Notes: a model not told the origin generated them from the sequence alone. A stretch of 64,000 nucleotides of DNA from Bombyx mori (GCF_030269925.1 NC_085128.1:10108501-10172500), one strand, 5' to 3'. Shown: positions 42,569 to 53,488, numbered from the stretch's first letter. Numbers and translations are program-made.

Positions 42569-43377
42569 CTAGATTTTTTTTTTTTTATTGCTTAGATGGT
42601 TGGACGAGCTCACAGCCCACCTGGTGTTAAGTGGTTACTGGAGCCCATAGACATCTACAACGTAAATGCGCCACCCACCTTGAGATATAAGTTCTAAGGT
42701 CTCAGTATAGTTACAACGGCTACCCCACCCTTCAAACCGAAACGCATTACTGCTTCACGGCAGAAATAGGCAGGGTGGTTGTACCTACCCGTGCGGACTT
42801 ACAAGAGGTCCTACCACCAGTAATCACGCAAACTATAATTTTGCGGGTTTGATTTTTATTACACGATGCTATTCCTTCACCGTGGAAGTCAAGCGTGAAC
42901 ATTTGTTGAGTACGTATTTCATTAGAAAAATTGGTACCCGCCCGCGGGATTCGAACACCGGTGCATCGCAACAACGAATGCACCGGACGTATTATCCTTA
43001 AGGCCACGACGACTTCAAGCCGACCCGGCAAACGTTGTCTTGCCATATATAAGATTTCTAGAGAATTTCTTAGTGTAGAAAAAAAATTACTAACCTATTG
43101 GAAGTGTATAAGGATGTGGAATATGAGTGAAAAAGGTCTGGAGCGCTGTGAACGATGAGGGAATGTTGTTTAAAAATAACAAAATATCAAACATAAAAAA
43201 AAAAAAATTTTTTTTTTTTTTGTGTGAACACCCCTTATCACTTAAAGGTTAGAAAAATAGATAGTAGCCGATTTTCAGGCTTACTGAATATGCATAAAAA
43301 AATTCATGAGAATGGGTCAAGCGGTTTCGGAGGAGTATGGGAACGAACATTGTGACACGAGAATTTTATATATTAGA
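42569..43377 (-). mobile_element. Helitron-like element (inner), split by Bm1
   Basis: On the minus strand it starts TCTAATATATAAAATTCTCG and ends at CTAG (42569-42572). It sits exactly between A42568 and T43378 of the outer element. The minus-strand 5' end continues GTGTCACAATGTTCG, a very common lepidopteran repeat. A full-length Bm1 interrupts it close to its 3' end. Confidence 0.65.
42573..43016 (-). mobile_element. full-length Bm1 SINE inside Helitron
   Basis: Minus-strand copy with poly(T) at the left, complete body and an intact tRNA-like head at the right: B box GTTCGAATCCC (minus strand, near 42950-42960) and A-box region TGGCCTTAAGGATAA. It is well conserved, hence relatively young. 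Target duplications could not be fixed. Confidence 0.88.
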
Positions 43378-43684
43378 TTATAAGGCGGAAGAGTTTGTTT
43401 GTTTGAACGCACTAATCTCAGGAACTACTGATCCGATTTGAAAAAATCTTTCAGTGTTAGATAGCCCATTTATTGAGGAAGGCTATAGCTTATATAACAT
43501 TACGGTGAGACCAATACAAGTGGCGCACCAATAAATAATGTTTTAAAATAGGGGTTTGAATAGCTCCTTATCATTCTATAATTCATAAATATTTTCACTT
43601 TCTACGTAAATGAAGTGGGGGGTAAAATTTAGCGTTATGCCAAAGTAACTATTCCACGCGGACGGAGTCGCGGGCAAAAGCTAG

Positions 43685-44220
43685 TTATGAATAAGCTCAA
43701 CGACAACCCAAATCGATTAAATTATCGAACAAATTTCGCTATATACATACAAGATTATCGTCCGTGGTTCATGTCTCATTTCGGCCTGAAAATCGAATAA
43801 GATGTTCAGCTTTTTGATTTATACATGAACTTTTCGAGTGAACGTAGGTTCATTTGCATGTAAAGAGGCTATGAAAGGCTTGCGCCGTGATCGATACATT
43901 GTAACGGGTCGAGTTGATTGTCATCGCCGCTTACCGCAGTTCCACGTCAACGGTTTTACATCGTTTAACTCAAAATACCTTTCGGCGCAAAGTAATTAAT
44001 TTTGTATCTAAAATCAATCACTTTAAAGCAAAGCAGATATTTCGATGCTCAAAATATAATGTGTTTTCAATATACCCTTTATTTTAAGCAAGCATGTTCG
44101 CGTTCGAGAAAACCATTCGAAGTTTATAATATGTTGAGTGTGAAATAAATTCAATAGCATTGTCTGCTTGGATTTAACGCAACGCAATTATAGTACATTA
44201 GTTTCAAAGTATTAATTTTT
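43685..44220. other. AT-rich sequence, nothing recognised
   Basis: No feature that I can support. Confidence 0.35.
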
Positions 44221-44838
44221 TTTCGTTGCCCGTATAGGCCGACTAGCATACGGCCCACCTGATAGTGAGTGGCTATCGTCGCTTATGGACGTCAGCAATG
44301 CCAGATTGCTCTACAAGCTTCCTTTGAAGAGGGACATGTTATAGCACTCGAGAAACATCGTGGAGGGGAGCACACTCCAAAGCCGAATAGTACGTGGCAA
44401 AAAAGACCTCAGGAAACGCATTGTGAATGAACGCCGTGGCTCCACATAGTATATAAATAGTTCATGAACTCTACTTCGGTGGCGGGCGGTGCGATGGTAA
44501 AAACGAGATAATGGCATCATCTCAAACAATTCCTCGGAGCACTCCCCATGGAACATACGGTACAAAAAACAGAGGGAACCGAAGTCTCTCCGCAGACCCA
44601 GAGGCTCCAAACGATTCATGAGAATGATATCAATAATCCAAACGTCACTCTTCTGTATGGAGTCAAACGGAGGTAGCTGGTATTTGGGAGTCCCGGCCCA
44701 GAGGTAGGAGCAGTATCCCAGGCGAGGCCGGACCTGTGCTTTTAAAGCAAAAGTCTTGGTCCAGGTGTGAAGTTTCGCATCGCTCCGTTGAGGACTGCCA
44801 GCATTTTTGACGCCAACTTCGCTTTGCCTTCTAAATTA
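44219..44838 (-). mobile_element. BMC1-like LINE, 5'-truncated, about 620 bp
   Basis: Minus-strand copy carrying about 170 C-terminal codons of the RT ORF and the 3' UTR. The protein reads RLEPLGLRRDFGSLCFLYRM then RFYHRTARHRSRVH, nearly the same as the intact LINE at 5.2-5.6 kb. Stops and indels break the frame; the 20-odd codons before the stop are partly deleted. Confidence 0.85.
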
Positions 44839-45009
44839 GTTTGTGAATTTCAAATTCACAATATTGATGTTCATTCTTAGGAGTAGTCGGTAAGTCGTCT
44901 TCCTGGCGATTGAAATGAAGGAATTAAATCAATGTAGGGTGATAAAATATCGCAGACGGGTACCTATAATATATTTCAATGTATATAGGTACTTAGCACC
45001 TGCTATTCA

Positions 45010-45384
45010 CGGGCGTTTTACACGATGAAGGAATAGCCTCGAGATAGCATATATTCAATAAAAAATGTTAAGTGCGCTGTATGTGTAAATTGAAGAAATG
45101 TAATAAAAATATGTAGAAAAGAAGCCAGTATGTTTATTACTGGTGGTAGGACCTCTTGTGAGTCCGCGCAGGTAGGTAACACCATCCTGTATATTTCTGC
45201 CGTGAAGGAGTAATGCGTTTCGGCTTAAAGGGTGGGGCAGCCGTTGTAACTATGCTGAGAACTTAGAACTCATATCTCAAAGTGGGTGGCAGCATTTACG
45301 TTGTAGATGTCCATAAGCTCTGGTAGTCACTTAACACCAGACGGTCTGTGAGCTAGTCCACCCATCTAAGCAATATAAAAAAGG
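45010..45384 (+). mobile_element. Bm1-type SINE
   Basis: Short-form core from ACTGGTGGTAGGACC (45139) to AAGCAATATAAAAAA, with traces of 5' body (ACACGATGAAGGAATAG) upstream. The head is missing. Confidence 0.82.
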
Positions 45385-45436
45385 CCAAATATATTAACCT
45401 TGAAACAAAGGTCTTAATAATCTCAATGCATATGCC

Positions 45437-45854
45437 ATCGCATACAGGGACGTCTTAAACTAGGATGGGGCCCTTGGGCACACAAGAATTTGAGGCCCTT
45501 TTGGAAAGTAAAAAAAGCGAATTATAATAACATTTTTTTACTGAGTATGACCATTTATTATAGGTAATCATATATAGTATGATATAATATGTCATTAATG
45601 ATATTAATGTTTTTTGGTTACGATTTCGATAACGGTTTCTTTCGGCATTTCTGTTGAGCAAAATCTTCTATTATAGGCATAGTATATCCCTTGTAAATAC
45701 CTTCTGATTACTGATTTCTGAAAAAAGTAATGTGCCCGACAAAAATGTTTTGAGAATAAACGTGTGAGAGAAATTGTCGGTCTTTCGCCCTGAGAATGGG
45801 GGCCCTGGGCACGGCCCCGTGTGCCCTTATGTTAAAGACGGTATTGATCGCATA
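45437..45854. mobile_element. non-autonomous hAT element with 8-bp duplication
   Basis: ATCGCATA flanks both sides (45437-45444 and 45847-45854), the 8-bp duplication typical of hAT. The element (45445-45846, 402 bp) begins CAGGGACGTCTTAAAC and ends GTTAAAGACGGTATTG, imperfect terminal inverted repeats with CA...TG ends. Subterminal GGGGCCCTTGGGCAC and GTGCCC blocks are also inverted. No transposase ORF, so it would need a partner. Confidence 0.85.
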
Positions 45855-46200
45855 TACTCGTCCCGTATACGAGTTCACACTTCGCCAGAAAAAATAACTA
45901 ACAGCTTTTAAATTTTCAGAGTACGGGACTTCACACCTTTGGGGCGCCAATAACAGCCGCCGTGGGTGGAGTCGGAAACGGACATCGGCCCCGCAGATGA
46001 GTAACGTGCATGGTTCAATGCCACGTGTTGCTCTCGTGTTACGGTCACGGCGTAGCTGGCCTGTCGCTCCGCAGTCTTGCCGCAGGTAATACCACTATTC
46101 ATAGATACAATATAGAAGAATTTTCTCGTTTTTGACTCGGAAGAAACTCATTGGAAGCAATCCCTCTCTAGGACTGATCGGTTTGTAATATAAACGTAAC
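45855..46200. other. no supported feature
   Basis: A GC-richer block at 45930-46090 has open frames without a recognised domain. Confidence 0.3.
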
Positions 46201-46298
46201 TGATAGATGTAACTTTGTAGATGCCTATGGGCTCCGGTAACCACTTAACACCAGGTTGGCTGTAAGCTCGTCCATCAAGCTATGCAATAAAAAAAATT
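46201..46298 (+). mobile_element. Bm1 3' fragment
   Basis: TTTGTAGATGCCTATGGGCT through AACACCAGGTTGGCTG to GCAATAAAAAAAA; only the last 95 bp of Bm1. Confidence 0.8.
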
Positions 46299-46451
46299 AT
46301 AAAAACTGAAGCTTCCGTAAGCAATGTGGAACAAATGATATATTTTGGAACTTATTATAAGACATCTCTCACTGCATCTCACGAAAATATGACTTACTGT
46401 TGTAGGGCGTCATATAAGAGCAACTGGCTGGCTGGTAACAAGGCCCCTGGA

Positions 46452-46822
46452 TGGCCTTTTTTTCCGGGCCGGGTTGTAACCTCTTCCGAGGTCCCCGTGC
46501 CTAGGGGGCCCGCGGGGTATGTGGGGACTGGTCCGCAACTGCGAGACCGCGGGCCCAAGGATGTTTTCAGGGCCCTACCCACTAAACGACTCCCCTGCGC
46601 TCTTCGCCCAAGCATCCGATCCCCTCCGAGGTCAGAGCCCGGATGAGGTAAGGGGGTTCCCGCAGTTAACACTACAACCATACGGTGCAGCTCGCCCAGA
46701 CGGTGCCGCTGATGTCCCGGAATACCCCGCTGGACCAGAACCAGCCTGCCGGGTCGGGACACGATACACCGCCAACCGGTTGCTCTTTTGTATCTCCTAG
46801 ACAGCGCGCTAGAGTCCTGGTA
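46452..46822 (-). mobile_element. LINE 3' tail, same family as 11.1 kb
   Basis: Minus-strand copy with T7 at 46457-46463 as poly(A). AGGTCCCCGTGCCTAGG, ACCCACTAAACGACTC and TGCCGGGTCGGGAC blocks match 11.13-11.65 kb. Protein-like frames on either strand do not match LINE proteins. No target duplication identified. Confidence 0.65.
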
Positions 46823-47810
46823 GCTTAAATAGTAGATTAAATACATAATACCTCTTACAAAATACCTCAAACAAAAATATATCATTTTAAATTTACTTTA
46901 CAATAAATATATTGTCGAGCGTGAGGGCTGGAGAGTGTAAAACCTCCTCACGATACGCGTCATATCATGCGTCATATAGGTGCTTTCTGCACTAGGGCTC
47001 TAACCGAGTAACAAAAGCTTCTTATGGTGTTAGTTGAACTTTTTTGCTATCAAACCGTCCACCGAGACAACGGATTGGGATAATGAGAGTTGAATCAACA
47101 TACCACATGGCGTATTTACCAAGGTTTGTGGGCTTAGTCTAAATATTTTATTAATTGTTCCTTTTCAGCCTTCATGAGGTTCTGGTTATGAAGAATTGTG
47201 ATATAAACCAACGCGCAGACCTATTATCACAATATCAGGCTAGTTAGCGACAATAACCTGTGCGTGATAATATATCGATCCCAATAGATCGTAACATGAC
47301 CATTGTTATAAAAACCATTTTCATTATTTTAATAATAAATAATGTAATTTAGGAAGTTTAAAATAATTATGTAATACTATAGACAAGGTAAACAAATTAT
47401 TATTTGTAATTTCATAAACTACATTCGCAATTTTGCCACTTTATTTATAAAGTTCTGTTTCCAGCTTCACGCGTGCATGTTCAGTAGTTCGTTGACATAC
47501 ATGGACCAACCGCGAGAGACTGATATAGGACAAAGCAACCACTTAACCTCTCTTCAAAGCCAAGATGGTTGGTTCTTCGTGGCAGAGCGCCAAGAACGAA
47601 CACCCGTCCCTTTCGCGAATCCTGTCAGCTTATAAAGAATATAAACACCTTTGGGTTTTTATGTGTATGATTATTAAATTATGCAATAACAGTTGTAGCT
47701 TACCGCTTCTGACTCTTCAAACAGCATTGGCATTGTTAGCATTTGAACATTGGCATTATTAACATTATTGTCAATGTAACTGTGTTGAATATTATATTAT
47801 GAACATAATA
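46823..47810. other. AT-rich sequence, nothing recognised
   Basis: No feature that I can support. Confidence 0.4.
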
Positions 47811-48099
47811 TCTATATAAATATAAATGAATTGCTGTTCGCTAGTCTCGCTAAAACTCGAGAACGGCTGGACCGATTTGACTAATTTTGGTCTTGAATTA
47901 CTTCTGGAAGTCCAGAGAAGGTTTAAAAGGTAGATAAATATGAAAATGCTCGGAATTAAATAAAAATAACTATTTTGTTTTTTCTTTGATGTGACCCCGT
48001 CGGACGGATTCCTTTTGTTTGTTTTAAGTTTATTTTATACAAAACTTTAGGTCTTTTATTTATCGATTGAGGTACTACGAAGTCTGCCGAGTCGGCTAG
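47811..48099 (+). mobile_element. Helitron-like non-autonomous element
   Basis: Begins TCTATATAAATATAAATG after A and ends GCCGAGTCGGCTAG before T. The GCCGA/TCGGC hairpin adjoins the CTAG end. At 289 bp it has no coding capacity. The internal text (AAACTCGAGAACGGCTGGAC) is a common lepidopteran repeat as I remember it. Confidence 0.65.
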
Positions 48100-48777
48100 T
48101 TATACATAAAAGGTATTTTTCAAAGTAGTGATTTTATTTTCCTAATTTTTTCACTTGTGTATGTACTCTTAAGTAAAGTGGAACGAGTGTTCGTTCATAT
48201 TATTAGAATGAAGGCGCAGAAGCTCCGAAAGTAATTCTATTTTACATCACCTTTACTGAGCAGAGAAGCGTCGCTTGATGAATCCACCGGCTTAAATTTA
48301 GTGACGTGTTTTTCTAATTTGTTTTCCCGGCGAGACGGGTAGGTTATTTGCTTATAAGTTCAGTATTATTTTGAACTATTACGTTGATTAAATCATTATT
48401 AGTGATTTGTTAAAATTTATACTACTACTGCTGCTACTATTTATTCGTATATTTCAAAAAAATCACGGTTTCGTCCCGCTTTTTTATATCTAGTTATATA
48501 TGGGCGTGTAAAAAATGCAAGAATAAACCGTATTAGTAGTTTTAATAATGTGTTTGATTCGCAAAATACGATGCTGTTTATTATTTTATTCGGAATAACA
48601 GTTAGCACAATATTGAATTTGCGACGGATTAGTACATTTCTTTTTCTTCTTTTTTCCCGCGGTGCACATACTATTTTTTCTCCTACCAGGCCGAAAGTTC
48701 GTGGAGTACCGAGCTGGGGTTCAGGGGCGAAGCCCTGTCGGGGGTAGTGGGGTTTTGATAATATCCTGAACAGCACG
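48100..48777. other. mostly unrecognised; GC-rich patch near 48690-48750
   Basis: The patch GGTTCAGGGGCGAAGCCCTG looks like repeat DNA (a short self-complementary GGGGC..GCCCT run) just upstream of the dispersed repeat. Not classified. Confidence 0.3.
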
Positions 48778-49100
48778 CCACGCTTTTTTTACAATAAAAT
48801 CATTTCTTCTTACACTATTTTTAATTCAAATTTATTTTCTGTTTTTTAGTTGGATTTTCTATAAAAGCGTTTAGTTGTTAGTTTTTTAAAACAATTATTT
48901 ATTTTTCATTTTTTATTTCAATTAAAAAATTTCCAATTTCTTTTTCCATAATTTTTTTTAAATATTGAATTGGCATCGGTACTTAATAAGTATACCAAAA
49001 TATCGAGTTAATCCGACGTTTTGAAGTGGGTCAAAATCATTTCCAAAAATTCCATTACAAACATACATACGTCTGAAGCTAATAAAAGCGTATTAAAAAG
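48778..49100 (+). mobile_element. unclassified dispersed repeat, single-orientation copy
   Basis: From CGCCACGCTTTTTTTACAAT to GAAGCTAATAAAAGCGTATT it matches both arms of the fold-back at 31.13-31.62 kb. It has no ORF. The family is unknown to me. Confidence 0.55.
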
Positions 49101-49796
49101 AAAATTATTTTCGAGACATTATAATTTCCACGCTGACATCAATTTAAACTGTGACAGTTCATTGCGGGAGTCCTTTTGTTAGGAACGTCATTTTACCCGA
49201 ACAATCAGTGTCAGCGCGACATAAAACGGAACAACTGATTAATACAATAATACAGTTTCGCGACATACCGACCTAATTAAAATAACTAATGTACGTTCAA
49301 TAGACGGAATCCAACCAGAATCGCCCACATCTCAATATATAAATTCGTTTTATGCTTATTGATATATTTTCTCTGTTGACGAAAATAAACGGCTTTTTTA
49401 TGACTATGCTTAAAGGATTAGAGAACGAACAGAGTGAAAATGGCAATTAACTGTGTTGTTTGCCTATTTATAGGTAGAACGCTGTCTAATGAGTCGTTCG
49501 AAGAATTGAAAACAAGAGGTTCAATTGTAACCATTGTTAATTTAATTAGAAAATACATATAAAGCTTGAATTCAGAATGCTTTAATCTCTTAACTTTTTA
49601 CTCACCTTTAAGTCACCTTTTTGATTTACGGGCTCCAGTAATCGGTAAATATTACGTAAAGCATAAGCTGATCTCATCAGCTAATTTAGACATAAAAACA
49701 TAGACAAATGCAATCGAAAGAAAATATAATATTTTCTGGATCAGGTAGAAAGCATATTTATTATATGTATATCTGAAACAATTTCTTTAATCAATG
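49101..49796. other. AT-rich sequence, nothing recognised
   Basis: No feature that I can support. Confidence 0.35.
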
Positions 49797-50268
49797 CCCA
49801 CTGAGTTTCTCGCCGGATTTTCTCAGTGGGCTGCGTTTCCGATCCGGTGCTAGATTCTGCGAAGCACTGCTCTTGCTAGGGCCAATGCTGGCAACACTTC
49901 CAGCTTGAGCCCCGAGAGCTTACCTACACGCTTTTCATTTTTTTGGTCAGGAGGAAATCGCCGGACTTCCGCCCTCCACTGGGGATGGAGGGCGGGGCAT
50001 GTCGGAGTTGAACCGACTAAAACCTCCTGTCGCTCAACAACCAGCATCCAAACCTCGCATGAAACAGAACTCATGAAAAGGCAAAGGGGGGAAAGTTAAG
50101 CGTTTAGTGCGGAGCACATCTCTCCCATCACCCTCCCCCTCGGGACGCCGGACTGGCGGTCGTCGGCGCCACGACCACCAGTCCTCTCGGTCGGCATACC
50201 TACATGCTAGGGTGAAGCTGAAATAGCCTCTCGAGGCTAACAGCATAGGTAGGACGAAAAAATAATTA
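49797..50268 (+). mobile_element. jockey-family 2 LINE tail split by R1-type tail
   Basis: The 3' UTR runs 49797-49932, is interrupted, and resumes 50209-50268 (AGGGTGAAGCTGAAATAG to GCATAGGTAGGACGAAAAAA). The pseudoknot candidate is intact at 49797-49847 (stem 1 CCCACTGAG/CTCAGTGGG; stem 2 CCGGATT with GATCCGG, one G-U pair). Confidence 0.85.
49921..50208 (-). mobile_element. R1-type LINE tail with 12-bp target duplication
   Basis: TACCTACACGCT (49921-49932) and TACCTACATGCT (50197-50208) flank a minus-strand R1-type 3' UTR with a short T-run (49939-49945). The T-arm-like hairpin is at 50001-50017. 5'-truncated, no coding sequence. Confidence 0.85.
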
Positions 50269-50374
50269 ATCGATTACCTTTTATATTTATTTATTTACGG
50301 CCAATAGTTACAAGACCTTATAGCCTAAATAGATTACCTAGTATCGATATGTTGCCTTGTAGGAAATTTGGTCG

Positions 50375-50590
50375 ACTCGTCCCTCTCCCGCGACTTGCCC
50401 TCCGACCGCGTCCGACAATCTCGCTTTAGCGATCGACTTCTTTCAGTCGATCAACTTTGAGCGCGTTAACGCTTTGGGCGACGCCATTCGCGCTGCCTCC
50501 ACTGCACAACACTTTATCGCCGTTGTGCAGGAATACGCCGACGTATACGCGTCATTAAATACGTACGTCCTCCCCTCACTCCGCCGGTAA
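50375..50590 (+). pseudogene. jockey ORF1 (gag-like) C-terminal fragment, 71 codons
   Basis: The open frame reads LALAIDFFQSINFERVNALG and DAIRAASTAQHFIAVVQEYA, ending VLPSLRR and TAA. This is the conserved C-terminal block of jockey-type ORF1 proteins, which package element RNA. The zinc knuckles and the N-terminal region are missing because of 5' truncation. Confidence 0.85.
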
Positions 50591-50593
50591 TCA

Positions 50594-53476
50594 ATGGCGT
50601 ATATAAGTAGAATAAAGCCCCTATCCGTAACGATAGGATTTTTTAACGCTTACGGTCTCGCAAATCAACGTGATCAGGTTTCTGACTTTTTGCGTGACCA
50701 CCAAATTGATATCTTTTTAGTGCAGGAGACCCTACTTAAGCCCGCGCGCCGTGACCCTAAAATCGCGAACTATAACATGGTCAGGAACGACAGGCTCTCT
50801 GCCCGTGGTGGTGGTACCGTCATTTACTATAGAAGAGCCCTGCATTGCGTCCCGCTCGATCCTCCCGCGCTCGCTAATATCGAAGCATCAGTGTGCCGAA
50901 TCTCACTGACGGGACACGCGCCGATCGTTATCGCGTCCGTTTATCTTCCACCGGATAAGATCGTTCTAAGCAGTGATATCGAGGCGCTGCTCGGTATGGG
51001 GAGCTCTGTCATTCTGGCGGGCGACCTAAATTGTAAACACATCAGGTGGAACTCACACACCACAACCCCGAATGGCAGGCGGCTTGACGCGTTAGTCGAT
51101 GATCTCGCCTTCGATATCGTCGCTCCGCTAACCCCGACTCACTACCCGCTAAATATCGCGCATCGCCCGGATATACTCGACATAGCGTTATTAAAAAACG
51201 TAACTCTGCGCTTACACTCGATCGAAGTAGTTTCAGAGTTAGATTCAGACCACCGTCCCGTCGTTATGAAGCTCGGTCGCGCTCCCGATTCCGTTCCCGT
51301 CACGAGGACTGTGGTGGATTGGCACACGCTGGGCATCAGCCTGGCTGAATCTGATCCACCATCGCTCCCGTTTAACCCGGACTCTATCCCGTCTCCTCAG
51401 GATACCGCTGAAGCCATAGACATCTTAACGTCACACATCACCTCGACATTAGATAGGTCATCGAAACAAGTTGTAGCGGAGGACTTCCTTCACCGCTTCA
51501 AATTGTCCGACGATATTAGGGAACTCCTTAGAGCTAAGAACGCCTCGATACGCGCCTACGACAGGTATCCTACCGCGGAAAATCGTATTCGAATGCGTGC
51601 CCTACAACGCGACGTAAAGTCTCGCATCGCCGAAGTCCGAGATGCCAGATGGTCTGATTTCTTAGAAGGACTCGCGCCCTCCCAAAGGTCTTACTACCGC
51701 TTAGCTCGTACTCTCAAATCGGATACGGTAGTAACTATGCCCCCCCTCGTAGGCCCCTCAGGCCGACTCGCGGCGTTCGATGATGACGAAAAAGCAGAGC
51801 TGCTGGCCGATACATTGCAAACCCAGTGCACGCCCAGCACTCAATCCGTGGACCCTGTTCATGTAGAATTAGTAGACAGTGAGGTAGAACGCAGAGCCTC
51901 CTTGCCACCCTCTGATGCGTTACCACCCGTCACCCCGATGGAAGTTAAAGACTTGATCAAAGACCTACGTCCTCGCAAGGCTCCCGGTTCCGACGGTATA
52001 TCCAACCGCGTTATTAAACTTCTACCCGTCCAACTCATCGTGATGTTGGCATCTATTTTCAATGCCGCTATGGCGAACTGTATCTTTCCCGCGGTGTGGA
52101 AAGAAGCGGACGTTATCGGCATACATAAACCCGGTAAACCAAAAAATCATCCGACGAGCTACCGCCCGATTAGCCTCCTCATGTCTCTAGGCAAACTGTA
52201 TGAGCGTCTGCTCTACAAACGCCTCAGAGACTTCGTCTCATCCAAGGGCATTCTTATCGATGAACAATTCGGATTCCGTACAAAGCACTCATGCGTTCAA
52301 CAGGTGCACCGCCTCACGGAGCACATTCTTGTGGGGCTTAATCGACCAAAACCGTTATACACGGGAGCTCTCTTCTTCGACGTCGCAAAAGCGTTCGACA
52401 AAGTCTGGCACAATGGTTTGATTTTCAAACTATTCAACATGGGCGTGCCGGATAGTCTCGTGCTCATCATACGGGACTTCTTGTCGAACCGCTCTTTTCG
52501 ATATCGAGTCGAGGGAACCCGCTCCTCCCCACGACCTCTCACAGCTGGAGTCCCGCAAGGCTCTGTCCTCTCACCCCTCCTATTTAGCTTATTCGTCAAC
52601 GATATTCCCCGGTCGCCGCCGACCCATTTAGCTTTATTCGCCGACGACACGACTGTTTACTATTCTAGTAGAAATAAGTCCCTAATCGCGAAGAAGCTTC
52701 AGAGCGCAGCCCTAGCCCTAGGACAGTGGTTCCGAAAATGGCGCATAGACATCAACCCAGCGAAAAGTACTGCGGTGCTATTTCAGAGGGGAAGCTCCAC
52801 ACGGATTTCCTCCCGGATTAGGAGGAGGAATCTCACACCCCCGATTACTCTCTTTAGACAACCCATACCCTGGGCCAGGAAGGTCAAGTACCTGGGCGTT
52901 ACCCTGGATGCATCGATGACATTCCGCCCGCATATAAAATCAGTCCGTGACCGTGCCGCGTTTATTCTCGGTAGACTCTACCCCATGATCTGTAAGCGGA
53001 GTAAAATGTCCCTTCGGAACAAGGTGACACTTTACAAAACTTGCATAAGGCCCGTCATGACTTACGCGAGTGTGGTGTTCGCTCACGCGGCCCGCACACA
53101 CATAGACACCCTCCAATCCCTACAATCCCGCTTTTGCAGGTTAGCTGTCGGGGCTCCGTGGTTCGTGAGGAACGTTGACCTACACGACGACCTGGGCCTC
53201 GAATCAATTCGGAAATACATGAAGTCAGCGTCGGAACGATACTTCGATAAGGCTATGCGTCATGATAATCGCCTTATCGTTGCCGCCGCTGACTACTCCC
53301 CGAATCCTGATCATGCAGGAGCCAGTCACCGTCGACGCCCTAGACACGTCCTTACGGATCCATCAGATCCAATAACCTTTGCATTAGATGCCTTCAGCTC
53401 TAATACTAGGGGCAGGCTTAGGGACCCCGGTAACCGTACTCGTCGAACTCGACAAAGAGGTCGACGTGCAACCTAA
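50594..53476 (+). CDS. jockey-clade ORF2 endonuclease/reverse transcriptase, 960 codons, intact
   Basis: Replication enzyme of the element. The APE endonuclease is at about residues 10-235 (NAYGLANQRDQV, VQETLL, VILAGDLNCKHIRW, SDHRPVVM) and the reverse transcriptase at about 450-720 (RKAPGSDGISNRVI near 460, YRPISLLMSLGKLYERLL near 522, FDVAKAFDKVW near 595, GVPQGSVLSPLLFSLFVNDI near 652 and the catalytic FADD near 681). The C-terminus is strongly basic (RTRRTRQRGRR). No stop or frameshift. The start ATG follows the ORF1 stop by one codon in the same frame, so translation probably depends on reinitiation. Length is normal for the clade. Confidence 0.95.
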   Translation: MAYISRIKPLSVTIGFFNAYGLANQRDQVSDFLRDHQIDIFLVQETLLKPARRDPKIANYNMVRNDRLSARGGGTVIYYRRALHCVPLDPPALANIEASVCRISLTGHAPIVIASVYLPPDKIVLSSDIEALLGMGSSVILAGDLNCKHIRWNSHTTTPNGRRLDALVDDLAFDIVAPLTPTHYPLNIAHRPDILDIALLKNVTLRLHSIEVVSELDSDHRPVVMKLGRAPDSVPVTRTVVDWHTLGISLAESDPPSLPFNPDSIPSPQDTAEAIDILTSHITSTLDRSSKQVVAEDFLHRFKLSDDIRELLRAKNASIRAYDRYPTAENRIRMRALQRDVKSRIAEVRDARWSDFLEGLAPSQRSYYRLARTLKSDTVVTMPPLVGPSGRLAAFDDDEKAELLADTLQTQCTPSTQSVDPVHVELVDSEVERRASLPPSDALPPVTPMEVKDLIKDLRPRKAPGSDGISNRVIKLLPVQLIVMLASIFNAAMANCIFPAVWKEADVIGIHKPGKPKNHPTSYRPISLLMSLGKLYERLLYKRLRDFVSSKGILIDEQFGFRTKHSCVQQVHRLTEHILVGLNRPKPLYTGALFFDVAKAFDKVWHNGLIFKLFNMGVPDSLVLIIRDFLSNRSFRYRVEGTRSSPRPLTAGVPQGSVLSPLLFSLFVNDIPRSPPTHLALFADDTTVYYSSRNKSLIAKKLQSAALALGQWFRKWRIDINPAKSTAVLFQRGSSTRISSRIRRRNLTPPITLFRQPIPWARKVKYLGVTLDASMTFRPHIKSVRDRAAFILGRLYPMICKRSKMSLRNKVTLYKTCIRPVMTYASVVFAHAARTHIDTLQSLQSRFCRLAVGAPWFVRNVDLHDDLGLESIRKYMKSASERYFDKAMRHDNRLIVAAADYSPNPDHAGASHRRRPRHVLTDPSDPITFALDAFSSNTRGRLRDPGNRTRRTRQRGRRAT

Positions 53477-53488
53477 CCCATGCATCAG

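Larger units (their letters stand above)
42557..43684 (+). mobile_element. Helitron-like element (outer), split
   Basis: TCTATACTAATA (42557-42568, preceded by A) joins TTATAAGGCGGAAGAG (43378 onward) and ends GGGCAAAAGCTAG at 43684 before T, giving TC...CTRR and an A|T site. CGCGGACGGAGTCGCG near the 3' end forms the subterminal hairpin. Without the insert it is about 319 bp, a non-autonomous family. The Helitron assignment is from termini and from memory of this lepidopteran repeat. Confidence 0.65.

Noticed and set aside
42930..43016. tRNA-like head with GTTCGAATCCC on the minus strand
   Set aside because: It is the promoter head of a full-length Bm1 SINE.
44196..44842. ATTAGTTT on both sides of the BMC1-like copy at 44.2-44.8 kb
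   Set aside because: The left copy is separated from the poly(T) by other bases, so it is not a credible target duplication.
46394..46885. 163-codon open frame on the minus strand
   Set aside because: Lies across a GC-rich LINE 3' UTR repeated at 11.1 kb, where the frame is not kept.
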